Of a stretch of DNA of 64,000 bases, positions 1 to 10,720 are shown in pieces. Below the pieces are notes generated by a model. It had not been told where the DNA came from and made no database searches. It was given only the letters and a program-made list of their open reading frames with translations. Source of the DNA: Sycobia sp. Sy_11. Taxonomy: Eukaryota; Arthropoda; Insecta; Hymenoptera; Epichrysomallidae. Every line of letters starts with the position of its first letter. Within the stretch, counting starts at the first letter, position 1. Where the stretch lies: assembly GCA_018907035.1 (NCBI GenBank), contig JACCIC010000064.1, forward strand, positions 744,001-808,000. Reading direction: 5' to 3'. The position numbers and the translations under genes are program-made.

Positions 1-406
1 TGGTTTACAACTGGCCTCATCCTGCGAACAAGAGTTTCACACTGCTTCTGGTGTTGGTGACAGAGGTCCAGAAAATTCTCCTCTTTATGTTACCGGTCAT
101 GTTCAACTACCGTTCGAGTTGGCAGGAATTATACGTGACGTGTTGATCGCGGTAATTCCATCTTTAGAAGTCGACTGTTATGTCGGAGCCAACTTCGCAC
201 GAGTTTTTGGAACAGTCCATGATCCTGCAGAGAATATGCTGTACGTCAGAGTAGCCAAGAAGCGGGTCAGACTGGAGGTTGCGGCTGTAACAGTAAACGA
301 AGTGCAAAGATTAGCACCATTACGGCTGTCAACGCCAAAAAATGTGGAGCATTCTCTGCTGGGAGAGTCGAGCTCCCACGATCACATAATGTTCGATCCT
401 GTTTGA
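1..406 (+). pseudogene. Gypsy protease, C-terminal part
   Basis: The open frame continues from before the window start through a retropepsin-like segment to a stop at 404-406. Hydrophobic strands such as VLIAVIPSLEVDCYVG fit the second half of an aspartic protease, where a flap is followed by an Ile-Leu-Gly-type strand. The catalytic Asp-Thr/Ser-Gly would lie upstream and is not visible. It would release mature Gag and Pol proteins. The next recognisable frame, at 455, starts the reverse transcriptase linker. Assignment depends mostly on position ahead of the reverse transcriptase. Confidence 0.55.
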
Positions 407-454
407 GAGTCAACGCGTTTAGCCTCTATTGGGCTAACAGACATATCTCGTCAA

Positions 455-1245
455 GTGCAAGCAAAATTAAAAAATTTGCTTGATCGGATCTCACCCGAAG
501 GGGAAGTGGGACTGGGATGTACGACGTGGGCCGAACATATTATCGATGTCGGTAATACTCGTCCGATACGTCAAAGACATTATCCAGTTTCCAAGAAAAT
601 TCAAGAAGAAATGCATACTCAAATAAAGAGATGTTGGAAACTGGGGTAGTCGAACCATCCATGAGTAGTTGGTCTAGCCCAGTTGTCATGGTACACAAAA
701 GCAATGGAAAGTATCGGTTTTGCATAGATTTTAGAAAAGTCAATGCAGTCACGAGACCAGATGCTTATCCACTACCTAATATGGATCAAATCCTTAGGAT
801 TCTTCAATCTGCGAGATATATCTCAACGATAAATTTAAGTAGTGCGTACCATCAAATACCACGTCAGGCGGAATCTAGGCGTTTACAGCATTTACGTTCG
901 TTCGATTCACTCGTTTCAGCGATTAATTGACCGCGTGATTGGTCCAGAGCTTGAGCCGAATGCTTTCTCATATCTAGACGATATTATTATCGTTACAGAA
1001 ACATTCGAACAACGCTTAGAATAGATTGAACGTGTACTCAAGCGAGTTAAAAAAGCTGGACTTACGATTAATAGAGACAAAAGTGTTTTTGGTGACACCG
1101 AGGTAAAATACGTCGGTGTACTCGTTAATCGTGAAGGATTTCGCCCAGATCCCGTGAAGATCGAACCGGTAATGCAATACCCGGAACCACGAAACCTCAA
1201 GCAACTGAGGCAATTTCTCAGCATGGCGTCGTAGTATAGGAAGTT
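455..1245 (+). pseudogene. Gypsy reverse transcriptase, frameshifted
   Basis: Three frames together cover a Ty3/Gypsy reverse transcriptase. The first (455-649) carries the linker before the fingers. The second (631-930) has SSWSSPVVMVHKSNGKYRFC and IDFRKVNAVT, the classic fingers motif, then YPLPNMDQIL. The third (about 898-1024) has FQRLIDRVIGPELEPNAFSY followed by LDDIIIV, the catalytic Asp pair. The palm between AYHQI and FQRLIDR is shortened by a deletion, and a stop follows at 1022. Downstream codons up to about 1245 (AGLTINRDKS, RQFLSMAS) match the thumb. The enzyme would copy element RNA into cDNA; this copy is dead. Confidence 0.88.
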
Positions 1246-1311
1246 CTTGAGAACCTTTGCCACGATTGCTGAACCATTTACGAGTCTAACCAGAAAAGAC
1301 CGAAAATATAA

Positions 1312-1767
1312 GTGGCGCGCAGAATAGCTACAGCTCCTGTTCTCCATCGACCAGTGTTCAAATCGCAATTTACGATTCAGACTGATGCGAGTGACACTGG
1401 AGTCGGTGCGGTCTTACTACAGGAGATTGACGGACAGGTACGTGTGCTGGAGTTCGCGAGTAGGACACTGTCTCATGCTGAAAAGAATTACTCAGTCACG
1501 GAGAGAGAGTATCTAGCCGTTGTGTGGGTAGTGGATAAATTCCACGCATATATAGAGGGATATCACTTTCGTATCGTTTCTGACCATTCAAGTCTTCGCT
1601 GGATCCGTACGATGCCAACACTCACAGGATGCCTCGCACGATGGGCTCTGAAGTTGCAAGGGTATGATTTCGAGGTAGAACATCGAAAAGACGCGTTAAA
1701 TTATGTCCTTGATGCGTTGTTTCAGATGGAAGAAGTAGATGAAAACAGGTGTGCTGCTGTAACTTGA
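1312..1767 (+). pseudogene. Gypsy RNase H domain
   Basis: This 151-codon frame matches the Ty3/Gypsy RNase H fold. The acidic residues are present in order: Asp in QTDASDTGVGAVL, Glu in TEREYLAVVW and Asp in VSDHSSLRWI. The C-terminal motif LARWALKLQGYDFEVEHR, ending near NYVLDALFQ, is the usual junction to the integrase. The domain degrades RNA in RNA:DNA hybrids during reverse transcription. It is joined to the reverse transcriptase by a stretch containing stops, so it survives only as a separate frame. Confidence 0.9.
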
Positions 1768-1896
1768 GCTGAGATAATCCAACACCAATGGTATTTGGAC
1801 TGGGTAGATAAGGTTCGGAAAAGTTCAAACGACTACTCTAAGTGGAAGATAGTTGGAAGTTAACTGTATTGTTACTTTCCAAATGAAGTACTAGAG

Positions 1897-2529
1897 GTGA
1901 TCATTGGTGATGCAAACGCCTGGAAAATCGCTGTACCTAAAGAGAGACGTAGCGAGGTATTAAGAGAGTGTCATGATCTCGCTACGGCAGGCTATCCGGA
2001 ATGGGAGAAAACTTACTCTGGAGTAGCCAACTATTACTACTGGCTCGGCTATTATAAGGCAGTTGAAGAGTATGTAAGAAACTGTCTTCTATGCCAGCAG
2101 TGTAAAGTAGAGCAGAGGTTACCTACTGGTTGAATGGGTCAGAGAGTCTTGGATAGACCTTAGCAAATAGGTGCAGGAGACATAATGGGACCATTAGTTC
2201 ACAGTAACACAGGCTGCGAATATGTTCTAGTCCTACAGGATCTGTTTATACTATGGATAGAGTTTATACCGCTCCATAAAGCAAATGGAGCAGCGATCCT
2301 AAAAGCCTTGAGAGAGCGAACCATATTGAGATTCGGAGCACCAGAGGTCTTCCTGCCGGATACCGGCACGGAGTTCAAGAATAAAACAATTGATGAATAT
2401 CTCGAGGAGATACATATTCATCATTCATTCACTCCGCCATATCATCCACAGGCTAACTCAATGGAAAGGGTTAATAGAACTTTAAAAATCCAGATTATGG
2501 CGTTTGTGGATAAAAACCACGATTCTTAG
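1897..2529 (+). pseudogene. Gypsy integrase: zinc finger and catalytic core
   Basis: Two frames cover the integrase. At 1897-2133 the HHCC zinc-binding domain shows its last pair, NCLLCQQCK, after WLGYYKAVEEY. At 2185-2529 the catalytic core shows Asp in VLQDLF, Asp in PDTGTEF (usual form DNGTEF) and Glu in SMERVNRTLK, an arrangement like D,D35E. HHSFTPPYHPQAN is the conserved loop before the Glu. Stops around 2134-2165 separate the two parts and another follows at 2527. The enzyme would insert cDNA into the genome. Confidence 0.9.
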
Positions 2530-2892
2530 GATGCGAAGTTAGTAGAAATGAACTTCTCTCTCAATACCACGTCACATTCATCCACTAGGTATATTCCAGC
2601 GATGTTAAGCTTTGGGCGAGAGCTGACTCCGCCGGGAACACTCCGCCGTGAGCAAGATAATGCCACGGTTGATAATATTGAGAATGAAAATCGTTAGGTC
2701 TGGTTAACTAAGTTAAAGAAGCTATCAAAGCTCTAGATGTCAGCAAAAACAAGATCACGTGAGCAACACGAACGTCAAGCGACGTATTATAATGCTCGTC
2801 GTCGTCCTTCGCAATACTAAGTAGGAGATAAGGTATGGAAAAGGAATCGTGACATCTAAGTTAGTCCCTAAGTATATGGATCGTCTATAATT

Positions 2893-3393
2893 GTGGAGAT
2901 AAAGGGCCCAAATACATTCAAGCTAATTGATGACTCAGGACATATAGAAGAGTTAATCAATTCTGAACACCTGAAGCAATGCGCCGAATCCGAAAGAACG
3001 ACATCTCTGGTGAATGACGAAAATGCTTCAGGAGAACCTGTGCCGTCAACTGGTAAAGGATCTCAACCGCCGAGGGAAAATCGTCAAATGAGCTCAACTG
3101 ATAGACGAGCAGACACGTCACAGAAAGAGAGAAGGAGTATTGTTCCTAGCGGTAGGGCCTCGTCAGCGGACGATGTGCGAGCGAGGACATCTAAATCCGA
3201 TGTATCGCCAGATGTAGGCAAAGCGTGCGATAAAGGGGGCCACGTTGATAGGGATATTAATTGCGTAAGGAAGCGTAAGCATGGTCACCCCAGAAAAGAG
3301 AGCAGAGTCGTCCGGAAGACTTCTACTGAAGAAGCCGACCTCCGAAGGATGGTAGTAGCCAAACTTCGGCGTGGGAGGCCAAGAAAGGCATAA
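2893..3393 (+). pseudogene. Integrase C-terminal tail with AT-hook-like end
   Basis: The start of this 166-codon frame (GPNTFKLIDDSGHIEELINS, then EHLKQC) fits the SH3-like integrase C-terminal domain of Gypsy elements. About 130 polar, charged residues follow, with two basic patches near the end. One contains KRKHGHPRKESR and the last reads LRRGRPRKA. RGRP flanked by basic residues is the AT-hook core, which binds the minor groove of AT-rich DNA. The stop is followed within about 35 bases by the next ORF. The AT-hook reading comes from the motif alone. Confidence 0.6.
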
Positions 3394-3425
3394 TTTATAG
3401 AAAACACTTTCCTTTCTGTTTCAGA

Positions 3426-4550
3426 ATGAATTCTACTCCGGAGGCAATTTTAAATTTGATGGAAGAGCTGGCGGGAGTCCAGATCAAGGAGGACACTTAT
3501 TGGCAAGATCTTGGTTCTTCCCTAGGGGTTTGTGGGAGGTGTAATGACACCCAGTTTCCTTTGGGGATACGACCCCTGAACTTGATAGGTGAACCAGTGT
3601 CGAGTTCGCCCATAAGACAATCAGGGAGGAGCTCCACCCTGGCTTCTTCACTGGATTCATCAACCATTCCTTCGTCGGCTGTGGTGGAATCCCCACAGGT
3701 TGTTTTGGCTGTGGGTGTTATTCCCGTTCGAGAGGAAGTAGAGCAAGCCGCAGCTACGGTTATTAGCGACAGATCGGAAACCGTATTATCGGAGAAATTA
3801 ACTGTATTAAAGGAGAAAATACAGTTAACAAAAGAGGCGTACTCCAAATTCCGGGCTCTGGAAAAGGAAGTTTTCCAGACCTGGGATGAAATACAAAACA
3901 TCCCAGGTGGCCCGAAAGCTTCGGCCAACAATCAGTCGATTATTACTAAGAAGAGGGAAGAGTTGGAAGCTCTTCGGATTTATCGAAATGAGCGGGCAGA
4001 AAGAGAGAGAAAAGCAACGGCGGACCAGCTGGCTGAGGCGGCAGTCTGACGGGCCAATGAAGCCATAGTTGAAAAGGAGAAAATGGCAGAGTTCGTGAGA
4101 CAGGACCTGCAGGAAAAAGAGAGGGAGATGAAAAAACTCCTGCAGGCAAGCCCCATTGAGGTGCGAGTCGAAGTGAGTACTCGCACTAAAAAGGTAGGCT
4201 TGCTGTCTAGCGAAGAAGCCGCCTCGCCTATACCGACGACCCAAGTAGGTTGTTATTTGGTTGGATTACCTTCTTCTCGAACGAATTCGAGGAGAAGGTC
4301 AACCAGTTGTCGGAACCATGGGTCTGATCTAGCCAGGGTGCGTTCCCGATCAAGAGGAGCGGAAGGGAACCCTGGCAATACCCACCGATCGAGGGTCGAT
4401 ATCCAGCCCTCGGTGCAGGAGAGGCTGAGACGCCCTCAACAGGAAAAATCAGAATCCATAGTTATGAAGAAGAAGGAACAACCTGTTCCTAATCTACGGG
4501 AAACCCCGTTTCTGTTATGTGTGTGGCCAAACGGGGGTGACAAACCCTAG
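3426..4550 (+). pseudogene. Third Gypsy ORF, coiled-coil protein, one in-frame stop
   Basis: The ATG at 3426 lies just after TTTCCTTTCTGTTTCAG, a good 3' splice acceptor, so this ORF may have been expressed from a spliced transcript as env is in errantiviruses. It runs 207 codons to a TGA at 4047-4049, then continues in frame to 4550; TGA may derive from CGA. Residues from about 125 are rich in Glu, Lys, Gln and Leu and predict a long coiled coil (KREELEALRIYRNERAERER, then after the stop QEKEREMKKLL). The last part is Arg/Ser-rich. I see no signal peptide, membrane segment or Cys pattern, so it is not a typical envelope. Function unknown. Confidence 0.55.
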
Positions 4551-4565
4551 GACATGTCCTAGGGT
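4544..4565. repeat. 22-bp perfect palindrome at the end of the third ORF
   Basis: ACCCTAGGACA is followed directly by its reverse complement TGTCCTAGGGT. It overlaps the stop codon of the third ORF and precedes AT-rich DNA that probably includes the 3' LTR. It may mark the edge of the LTR (TGT at 4555) or be a cruciform or protein-binding site. Confidence 0.8.
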
Positions 4566-5226
4566 CGCAACTCACAAGGATTATCGGAAAAATTCCTAAG
4601 ACAAAAATATATATATTTTATTAAAAATAAATTAAAGATATTTTTATATTTTTACTAGTATTAGCCCTTTTCTTTATTTGACTTTCCCTCCTATATTTTT
4701 CTTAAACCCTTCTAGGATTGGAAATATCTCAATAAGGATATTTACGGATATCGAGTTTCCAGTTTCCAGGAAGACTGGCAACGTCTGGAAAGTGGTGTAA
4801 CTAGCACCGATATGTACATTGGTGGTGTTCGTTTGCGAAGTAGAGAGAGACAGAAGACAGATTATAGTCTCTCTCGACTTTAGCAATTATGAGGGAGTGG
4901 GGGAAGAATTTGAGTTAGTATCTTTTGAGCTGCAAAATAAGCAGCTGGAAAATATATTCTTTTTCGCTTTTTCTCTCTGAATTATATATATAATATTATC
5001 CTTCCGTTTTCTTCCTCTCGGTAAAGAAAATTTAATTGAGTTAGGAGTGAATTTTGATCGTGGTAATTGAAGGCTAATTATAGCAACACTCTTCCAAAAA
5101 TTTTGAGCTGAAAACTTCATCTTCGACAGCAACGGAAGAATATCGGGCCCGCACCGAATTTAAGTTTATTTAGAAGTAAGTGATTGTTACTATTTCGTTA
5201 CTATCTCAATGATTAAGCGTGCAAAA

Positions 5227-5230
<4 letters not shown>
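4566..5230. other. AT-rich non-coding DNA, possible 3' LTR of the first Gypsy element
   Basis: No gene is visible. The stretch follows the last Gypsy ORF and has the length and position of an LTR, but no second copy exists in the window to compare with. Borders cannot be set. Confidence 0.3.

Positions 5231-5283
<53 letters not shown>
5231..5283. repeat. (TA)n microsatellite
   Basis: Uninterrupted alternating TA of about 53 bases, one of about a dozen such tracts in the window. Confidence 0.98.
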
Positions 5284-5285
<2 letters not shown>

Positions 5286-5818
5286 GTTAGTTGTTGGATA
5301 AACAACTAGCTACGGTGATATAATTTGGAATTCATATCGTAAAATTTAATCTTATATCTTAGATCAATAATCCTATATATCCTCATATAATACATAACAA
5401 GACTTTACATATTTAGAAGTGATTTTTGGATCCTGCCGCCTCCGCCGTATCCTTGGTATAAAACTATATTTTTATAAATAAATTATAAATAAAATTTTGT
5501 ATTATGTTGAATCGGAATTATTATATGATCGATTACCAACGATAAAACTGAGGGCCGCGCAGTAAAAATAAACGCATACTATGAAAATAAAATATTGATA
5601 AATATGGAATTAATTAATAATATTTATAGTAAATTTAGAATTATTTATAAATTAAAAAAATATTTCATGCACCACTTCCGGCCAAGGTAAGTTGATTTCT
5701 TGGCGACGGTAAGTATTTCAATTATTAATTTCTATATTAATAGTAATAGGATTAGGTAAAATAGAAGAGATACACCAAGGTCGTATTTAGTACCTTGGTA
5801 ACCTAGAAGCCTGTTACA

Positions 5819-5819
<1 letters not shown>

Positions 5820-5866
<47 letters not shown>
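5820..5866. repeat. (TA)n microsatellite, left flank of an inverted-repeat element
   Basis: About 47 bases of alternating TA, immediately left of the element at 5867-7221. A similar tract (7222-7275) lies on its right. Confidence 0.97.
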
Positions 5867-5870
<4 letters not shown>

Positions 5871-6648
5871 CTACGTCAAAATGTGGAAGGTCGAAATTTT
5901 TTTCGGCACAACCCAAAATATTGAAGTATGTACTGTAATTAGAACTGGTGATTTTTTTCAGATTTTAAATTAATATTTACAACTATTTCCGAAGGCACGA
6001 TTTTCTTATGGACATTAACATTGAGTAATTTTCATACTCATTTTTTTATGACACAAAATTATAATAAAGACATATACTTTTGGTTCCAGATTTATATGTA
6101 TATGAACGGTAGATACCTATTTTTTCATTTAAAACAAAACAATAATATGATAGGAATAATAACGTTTAAAAACTGTCAAAAATTGGCGAAAACAGCTATT
6201 TTCGATACCCTTTTTTACCATTTAAATATGTTTCAACTTGGCTGCTTAAAACATGTAGATCTATTCTGTAAAAATCGACTAGCAAAAAAGAATTATTCAT
6301 TTATAATTATAAATAGGTATAAATAGAGTTTAAATGAAAAATTTTTCCTTCAAAAAGTGGGTCAACTTGTCAAAGCAAGGCAATAAAACTTTTTATAAGG
6401 GCTGTTAAAAGAAATAGAAAAAGTGAAACTGATTCTTTCCGACTACCTGGACTCTGATCATTTTTTCAGGTAGAGACTTGAGCGCACCCTAATCCTCTAA
6501 ATTAAGGTAAGCACCATGTGAGGAGTTATACAATGAAAAAAAATATTTTTATGATTTAAACAATTTATATACAATAATATATTAACACTATTGAACAAAT
6601 TTTCAAATTTAAAATGAAATTTGAATCGTAAAAATCGGCTAATAATAA

Positions 6649-6698
<50 letters not shown>

Positions 6699-7216
6699 TA
6701 CGACAACCCCTCAGATCACATATATTTTTAATGTAAAACGGTAAATATTAACCGATTTTTAAAATTCGAAACGCGTTGTATTTATTATGAAATACTAAAA
6801 ACAAATAATTACTTGTTTATACATATTAGTTATTTTAAAAGATTATATATTTCTTACAAGTTTATGGTTCGAACCCTAATTTAGAGAATTAAGGCTTCAA
6901 AGAGTTTTTTGCTCGGAAAAAGATGGCAACTGACTAATTTATGGCAGATTCACCGGTTTGAGGAAAGTATCGATTAATAATACCACTCTAAAAAATTTGG
7001 GCCTTTTGTATTTTGAGTATTAAATTTTCTATACATTGTAAATTTAGCACTTGCACAGCGAAGTTGGTACAACAGGTACATGAAAATTTCAAATGGCCTG
7101 CAATAGTTCTAAATATTAATTTAAACATCTGAAAAAAAATCACCAGTTCTAATTACACTATATACTATAATATTTTAGGTTGTGCCGAAGAAAATTTCGT
7201 ATATATTATTTATATA

Positions 7217-7221
<5 letters not shown>
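5867..7221. mobile_element. Putative non-autonomous DNA transposon with ~110-bp inverted repeats
   Basis: The segment near 5892-6000 reads almost the same as the reverse complement of 7080-7200. Shared blocks include TTCGGCACAACC, GTAATTAGAACTGGTGATTT and TTTAAATTAATATTTA. Both ends abut (TA)n tracts, so it may have inserted into a TA repeat or the repeats may have grown from TA target duplications. The interior has another (TA)n tract (6651-6694) and no convincing gene; the 101-codon frame at 6021-6326 has biased AT-rich composition and no recognisable domain. The transposon family is not identified. Confidence 0.65.
6651..6694. repeat. (TA)n microsatellite
   Basis: Alternating TA of about 44 bases inside the inverted-repeat element. 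Confidence 0.97.

Positions 7222-7275
<54 letters not shown>
7222..7275. repeat. (TA)n microsatellite, right flank of the inverted-repeat element
   Basis: About 54 bases of alternating TA directly after the right inverted repeat. Confidence 0.97.
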
Positions 7276-7277
<2 letters not shown>

Positions 7278-8957
7278 CTAGCGCACGAATATGTGCATTT
7301 ATTTTAATTTTGTTTCCAAGTATCCCGTCCCAAATATTGCTTGGTATCGCATCTCCTTCATTTCCTAATGTTTCCTACTCCTCTGCCCTTTATGACATTG
7401 CAGCCTGCTGTAGTTTGTTCGCGGTTCTGTCGCAAAAAAAAAGTTTTTCTAGTGGCGCTGCGACGGAATCAGTTGCGCGTATGTCCCTGGCCAGCCCTGG
7501 CAATCTCTATTCATCTCTGGTAATTTTTACTTATCGAATCAATGATTAGTCTCTGTCCGTCATCTCGTCCTGAATTTGTATCTTTTTTGACTTATTATAA
7601 AACGAATGATTGAAGCTTTTGAATTTGGGCATAAAAGAGCATTTTTGCTTAATTAATATAAATGTCAGATCATTTATATAATTCTAAAGAATTTGAAGAT
7701 TTCTGTCTTTTAAGAAAGATTGGTTGCTGTTTAAAATGTTCTTTGAGATGTTGTGGCACATGTTTTTCAACGCAAAATATTCGAGACAAAACTGTATTTT
7801 CCAAGGTAGTGTGATAATTGTTGTTTTCATAAAAAAATATTAGTTATGTATTATCTAATCAAAAAAACTAGAATGTAAATTGTAATTAATATGTATTCAA
7901 ATAAGTATGTAAATATATGAATTTGCTTCTGGGTAAATCTTTACAGCAAAAGTTTAGTGCTAATAAATAATTTTCAATTGCAAAAGTAAAATTTTTGTTT
8001 ACTGCTAATAAGATAATTCAAAATGTATGTATTAAGAAATACATTATATTTACATCTTTTACATTCAGCCTTTCTAATTTGCATTGCATATTAATATGCT
8101 CTTTAAGGTTTAGTATTTTATCCAAAATGATTTATTATCTAAATTTACTATGTAATAAAATTTTGCAAATAACACCAAATAAATATTTCGGAAACTTTGT
8201 TGATTATTTATTCACATTATACATATCTGCATTTTAAATGTTTGACTGTTATATTTATTTATTTATTTATTATTTTTAATTCTTACTATAATTCAAATTT
8301 CCATATTGAAAAACTGTACTAATTTTAGTTGTTTATACTTGAATATACAATTCAAAAATTTTTAATTTGATAAATGCAGTATATAGTATAAGTAAAAATA
8401 AATGTATAATAGGGATTCTGTATATTTGAAGAAAATATTCCAAAATGAAAAATTATTTCTTATGCAGTTTAATATATTTGTCTAAATGTTAATCACTTCT
8501 GATTGACAGCTCCTATCATTGTCTATATATCTAGGAAAGAATATCATGTGTTACTGAGGATTTGATGCTGAATAAATGTGAATTTCTATGTTGATCAACA
8601 GTAATAGTAACTAGAGAGTAGCCCTACATTATTGATAAAAACTTTCTTTTGATTATAGATAATTTTATTACAAATTATACAGATTTTATTAAAAAAACTT
8701 AACATATTAGAATCGCCTAAATTGTTTTTACAGCTTTTATACATAAAATTCATGGATCCTTTTATCAACATTTACAGTTGCAACGTTTATAGTTGAAAAT
8801 AAAATTTTTCCGAAAATATCCACAATAAATTTTGAAAAATTTACTAGATTTGCTTTTATAATTGAAATAGATTATTTCAGATTATACTAATCATACCCAT
8901 GTTAAAAAAATTTATGTTTTGTATTTTATTATGTAGACTCGATAATGCCAAAATTCA

Positions 8958-8960
<3 letters not shown>
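7276..8960. other. AT-rich DNA without recognised features
   Basis: Short frames occur but have no recognisable domains or codon structure. The part at 7310-7550 is less AT-rich and may be an old repeat. Confidence 0.6.

Positions 8961-9012
<52 letters not shown>
8961..9012. repeat. (TA)n microsatellite
   Basis: Alternating TA of about 52 bases. Confidence 0.97.
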
Positions 9013-9015
<3 letters not shown>

Positions 9016-9109
9016 AGTGCTTCACAATATCATATACATACTATATAATAATACATTAACAAATATTTTTATCCTTCTTGCAGTCTATTGTAGCATCCAA
9101 CATTTCAAA

Positions 9110-10030
9110 TCACATCAGCTTGTCATCAGAGGCTAAACTAAATAAAAACCAATTTAACTACATTTACCCAATCTGTAGCCCATTCAACATTAAATGTAAA
9201 GCACAAATTTATATTAAGAGGATTATAAATATTATCTAATTCATTCAACTGTAACATTAAATTTACATTGATGCAATTTTGTAATATATCAATATTTTCA
9301 AGAAGTTTCATTTTATATTTATTTTGAATATCCTGTTCCAAAATATTTACATATTTAAAATCAAAGGAATGCAATCTGTGCAATGTGCTTTGAGACAGGG
9401 TATAGCATTCTTACCTTGGTAACTTACTAATGTTAATATATTCTTTGTTTCAAGTATCTACCCGTTTGTCTTGCTTTTAAATATTTACTATATTTATCTT
9501 AACCATTGATATATAAATTACCAAAATTTTGGAATAAAACTTCAAGATTTTTTGAAAGATATTTTTAAATTATTTTTTAAAATTGTTAATAATTTCAGAT
9601 AAGTCTTCTTATATGATAGAACAAGAATTGTATTATTTCGAACTTTATCAATTATGCTTTTTTGTTCACAATAGTTTTTACTATAAACTCAACTGGATAA
9701 TTATTATTAATAAGTATTGCTAGAATCAACTTTAAATTATTTTCTCTAAAATCTTTATATGCGATAATTTAATTGCTTTGTCAATGACTTTTTTCATAAT
9801 AAATATTTTATTTTGGAGTGGATGGTGTAAGTTAAAATTTAATAACCTACTGGACTATATAGATTTTCTACATGTCTTTTTTACTCTGTTATTCTAACTC
9901 TAATAACATCTAATAAGGTCTAAAAACTCATAATATAAATTTATTTCTTTTGTATTTTATATAGATAGAAAAACATTGACCATTTTGTCTACAAAACATT
10001 CAGTGAATCCAATGAAATTATTTTATGATT
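9110..10030 (-). pseudogene. Old Penelope-like element fragment (C-terminal half)
   Basis: Read on the minus strand, 9383-9138 encodes LHSFDFKYVNILEQ and NKYKMKLLEN. These align with the last ~60 residues of the better PLE proteins in this window (LHSFDFVNVDILEHG, NKYKRESLES). Further upstream, about 9690-9860, the DNA matches the region encoding RQNNLQIVRETS and the segment before it, with many substitutions. This is the endonuclease end and part of the thumb of a PLE reverse transcriptase. Frames are broken throughout. It stops near 10030-10085, where a second fragment begins in the opposite direction. Confidence 0.8.
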
Positions 10031-10084
10031 AGTACGAATAATAATATCTTTCACTGTATTATCAACTATTAATTTTCCAATATA

Positions 10085-10720
10085 CAAAATTTTTAGCTGA
10101 TATTTTAGTCAAGATAGTTGGTAAAACTAATTCTTATGTTAATGATAGTTGGAATTTTTATGACATTAATCTCTTTTATAATATTATTCCATATGTTAAA
10201 TAGTCGTTAAATATTATGTTTCTATTATTTGAATATAATATTTTTACAAAACATAATATTCAAGTTTAATTAAAACATAACTTAAATAAATTATTTTTGA
10301 AATATGATCACAAGGATGATAAATGTTTTCAAGATTGGGTGGTTTATAAAATTAATTGTATGGTTTGTTACAAATATTATATCAAACAACCAGGTATATC
10401 TTTAAAACAAGGTGAATGTGAATTAGTATAGTTAGCAAAGTACTAATGGTACATTTGGTCTGAAAGAGTATTGCTTAAATTTGTTTCCTTCTATCGATTT
10501 TAAAATATAAATATTTTGCAATAGGTATTCAGAATATATATAAAAGGGAGCGATTTGAAAATATTAATATTTTAAAGAATCGCAATAATATAAATTTAAT
10601 GCTATATTCGAACAAATTAGAAAATACAAACTAGATAATACTTGTCTTTATTAAAATAAATTTGTGCTTTATATTTAAAGTTAAGTGGGATGAGGGTTGG
10701 GTATATATTATTATATCCTG
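10085..10720 (+). pseudogene. Old Penelope-like element fragment, head to head with its neighbour
   Basis: The plus strand from about 10085 reads LADILVKIVGKTNSYVNDSW, matching the PLE segment before the catalytic palm. After an internal deletion the GIY-YIG part resumes at about 10310-10400, as VVYKINCMVCYKYYIKQPG. The C-terminal tail follows to about 10700. In the GIY-YIG motif the Gly of YYIGQTG is Lys here, so it is inactive even apart from the deletion. With the 9110-10030 fragment it forms an inverted, 5'-truncated pair. Confidence 0.8.

Larger units (their letters stand above)
1..4565 (+). mobile_element. Degraded Ty3/Gypsy LTR retrotransposon, 5' end outside the window
   Basis: Domains run on one strand in Gypsy order: protease end, reverse transcriptase, RNase H, integrase zinc finger, integrase core, integrase tail, then a third ORF. 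Each domain is recognisable, but stops and frameshifts separate them, so this copy cannot make Pol. Gag and the 5' LTR lie before position 1. The third ORF occupies the place of env in errantivirus-type elements but does not look like an envelope. A 3' LTR is expected in the AT-rich DNA after 4550; without the 5' copy its borders cannot be drawn. Identification as Gypsy rests on domain order and motifs seen directly. Confidence 0.9.

Noticed and set aside
6855..6880. tRNA B-box-like GGTTCGAACCC
   Set aside because: No A-box at the required distance, no acceptor stem and AT-rich flanks; not a tRNA gene.
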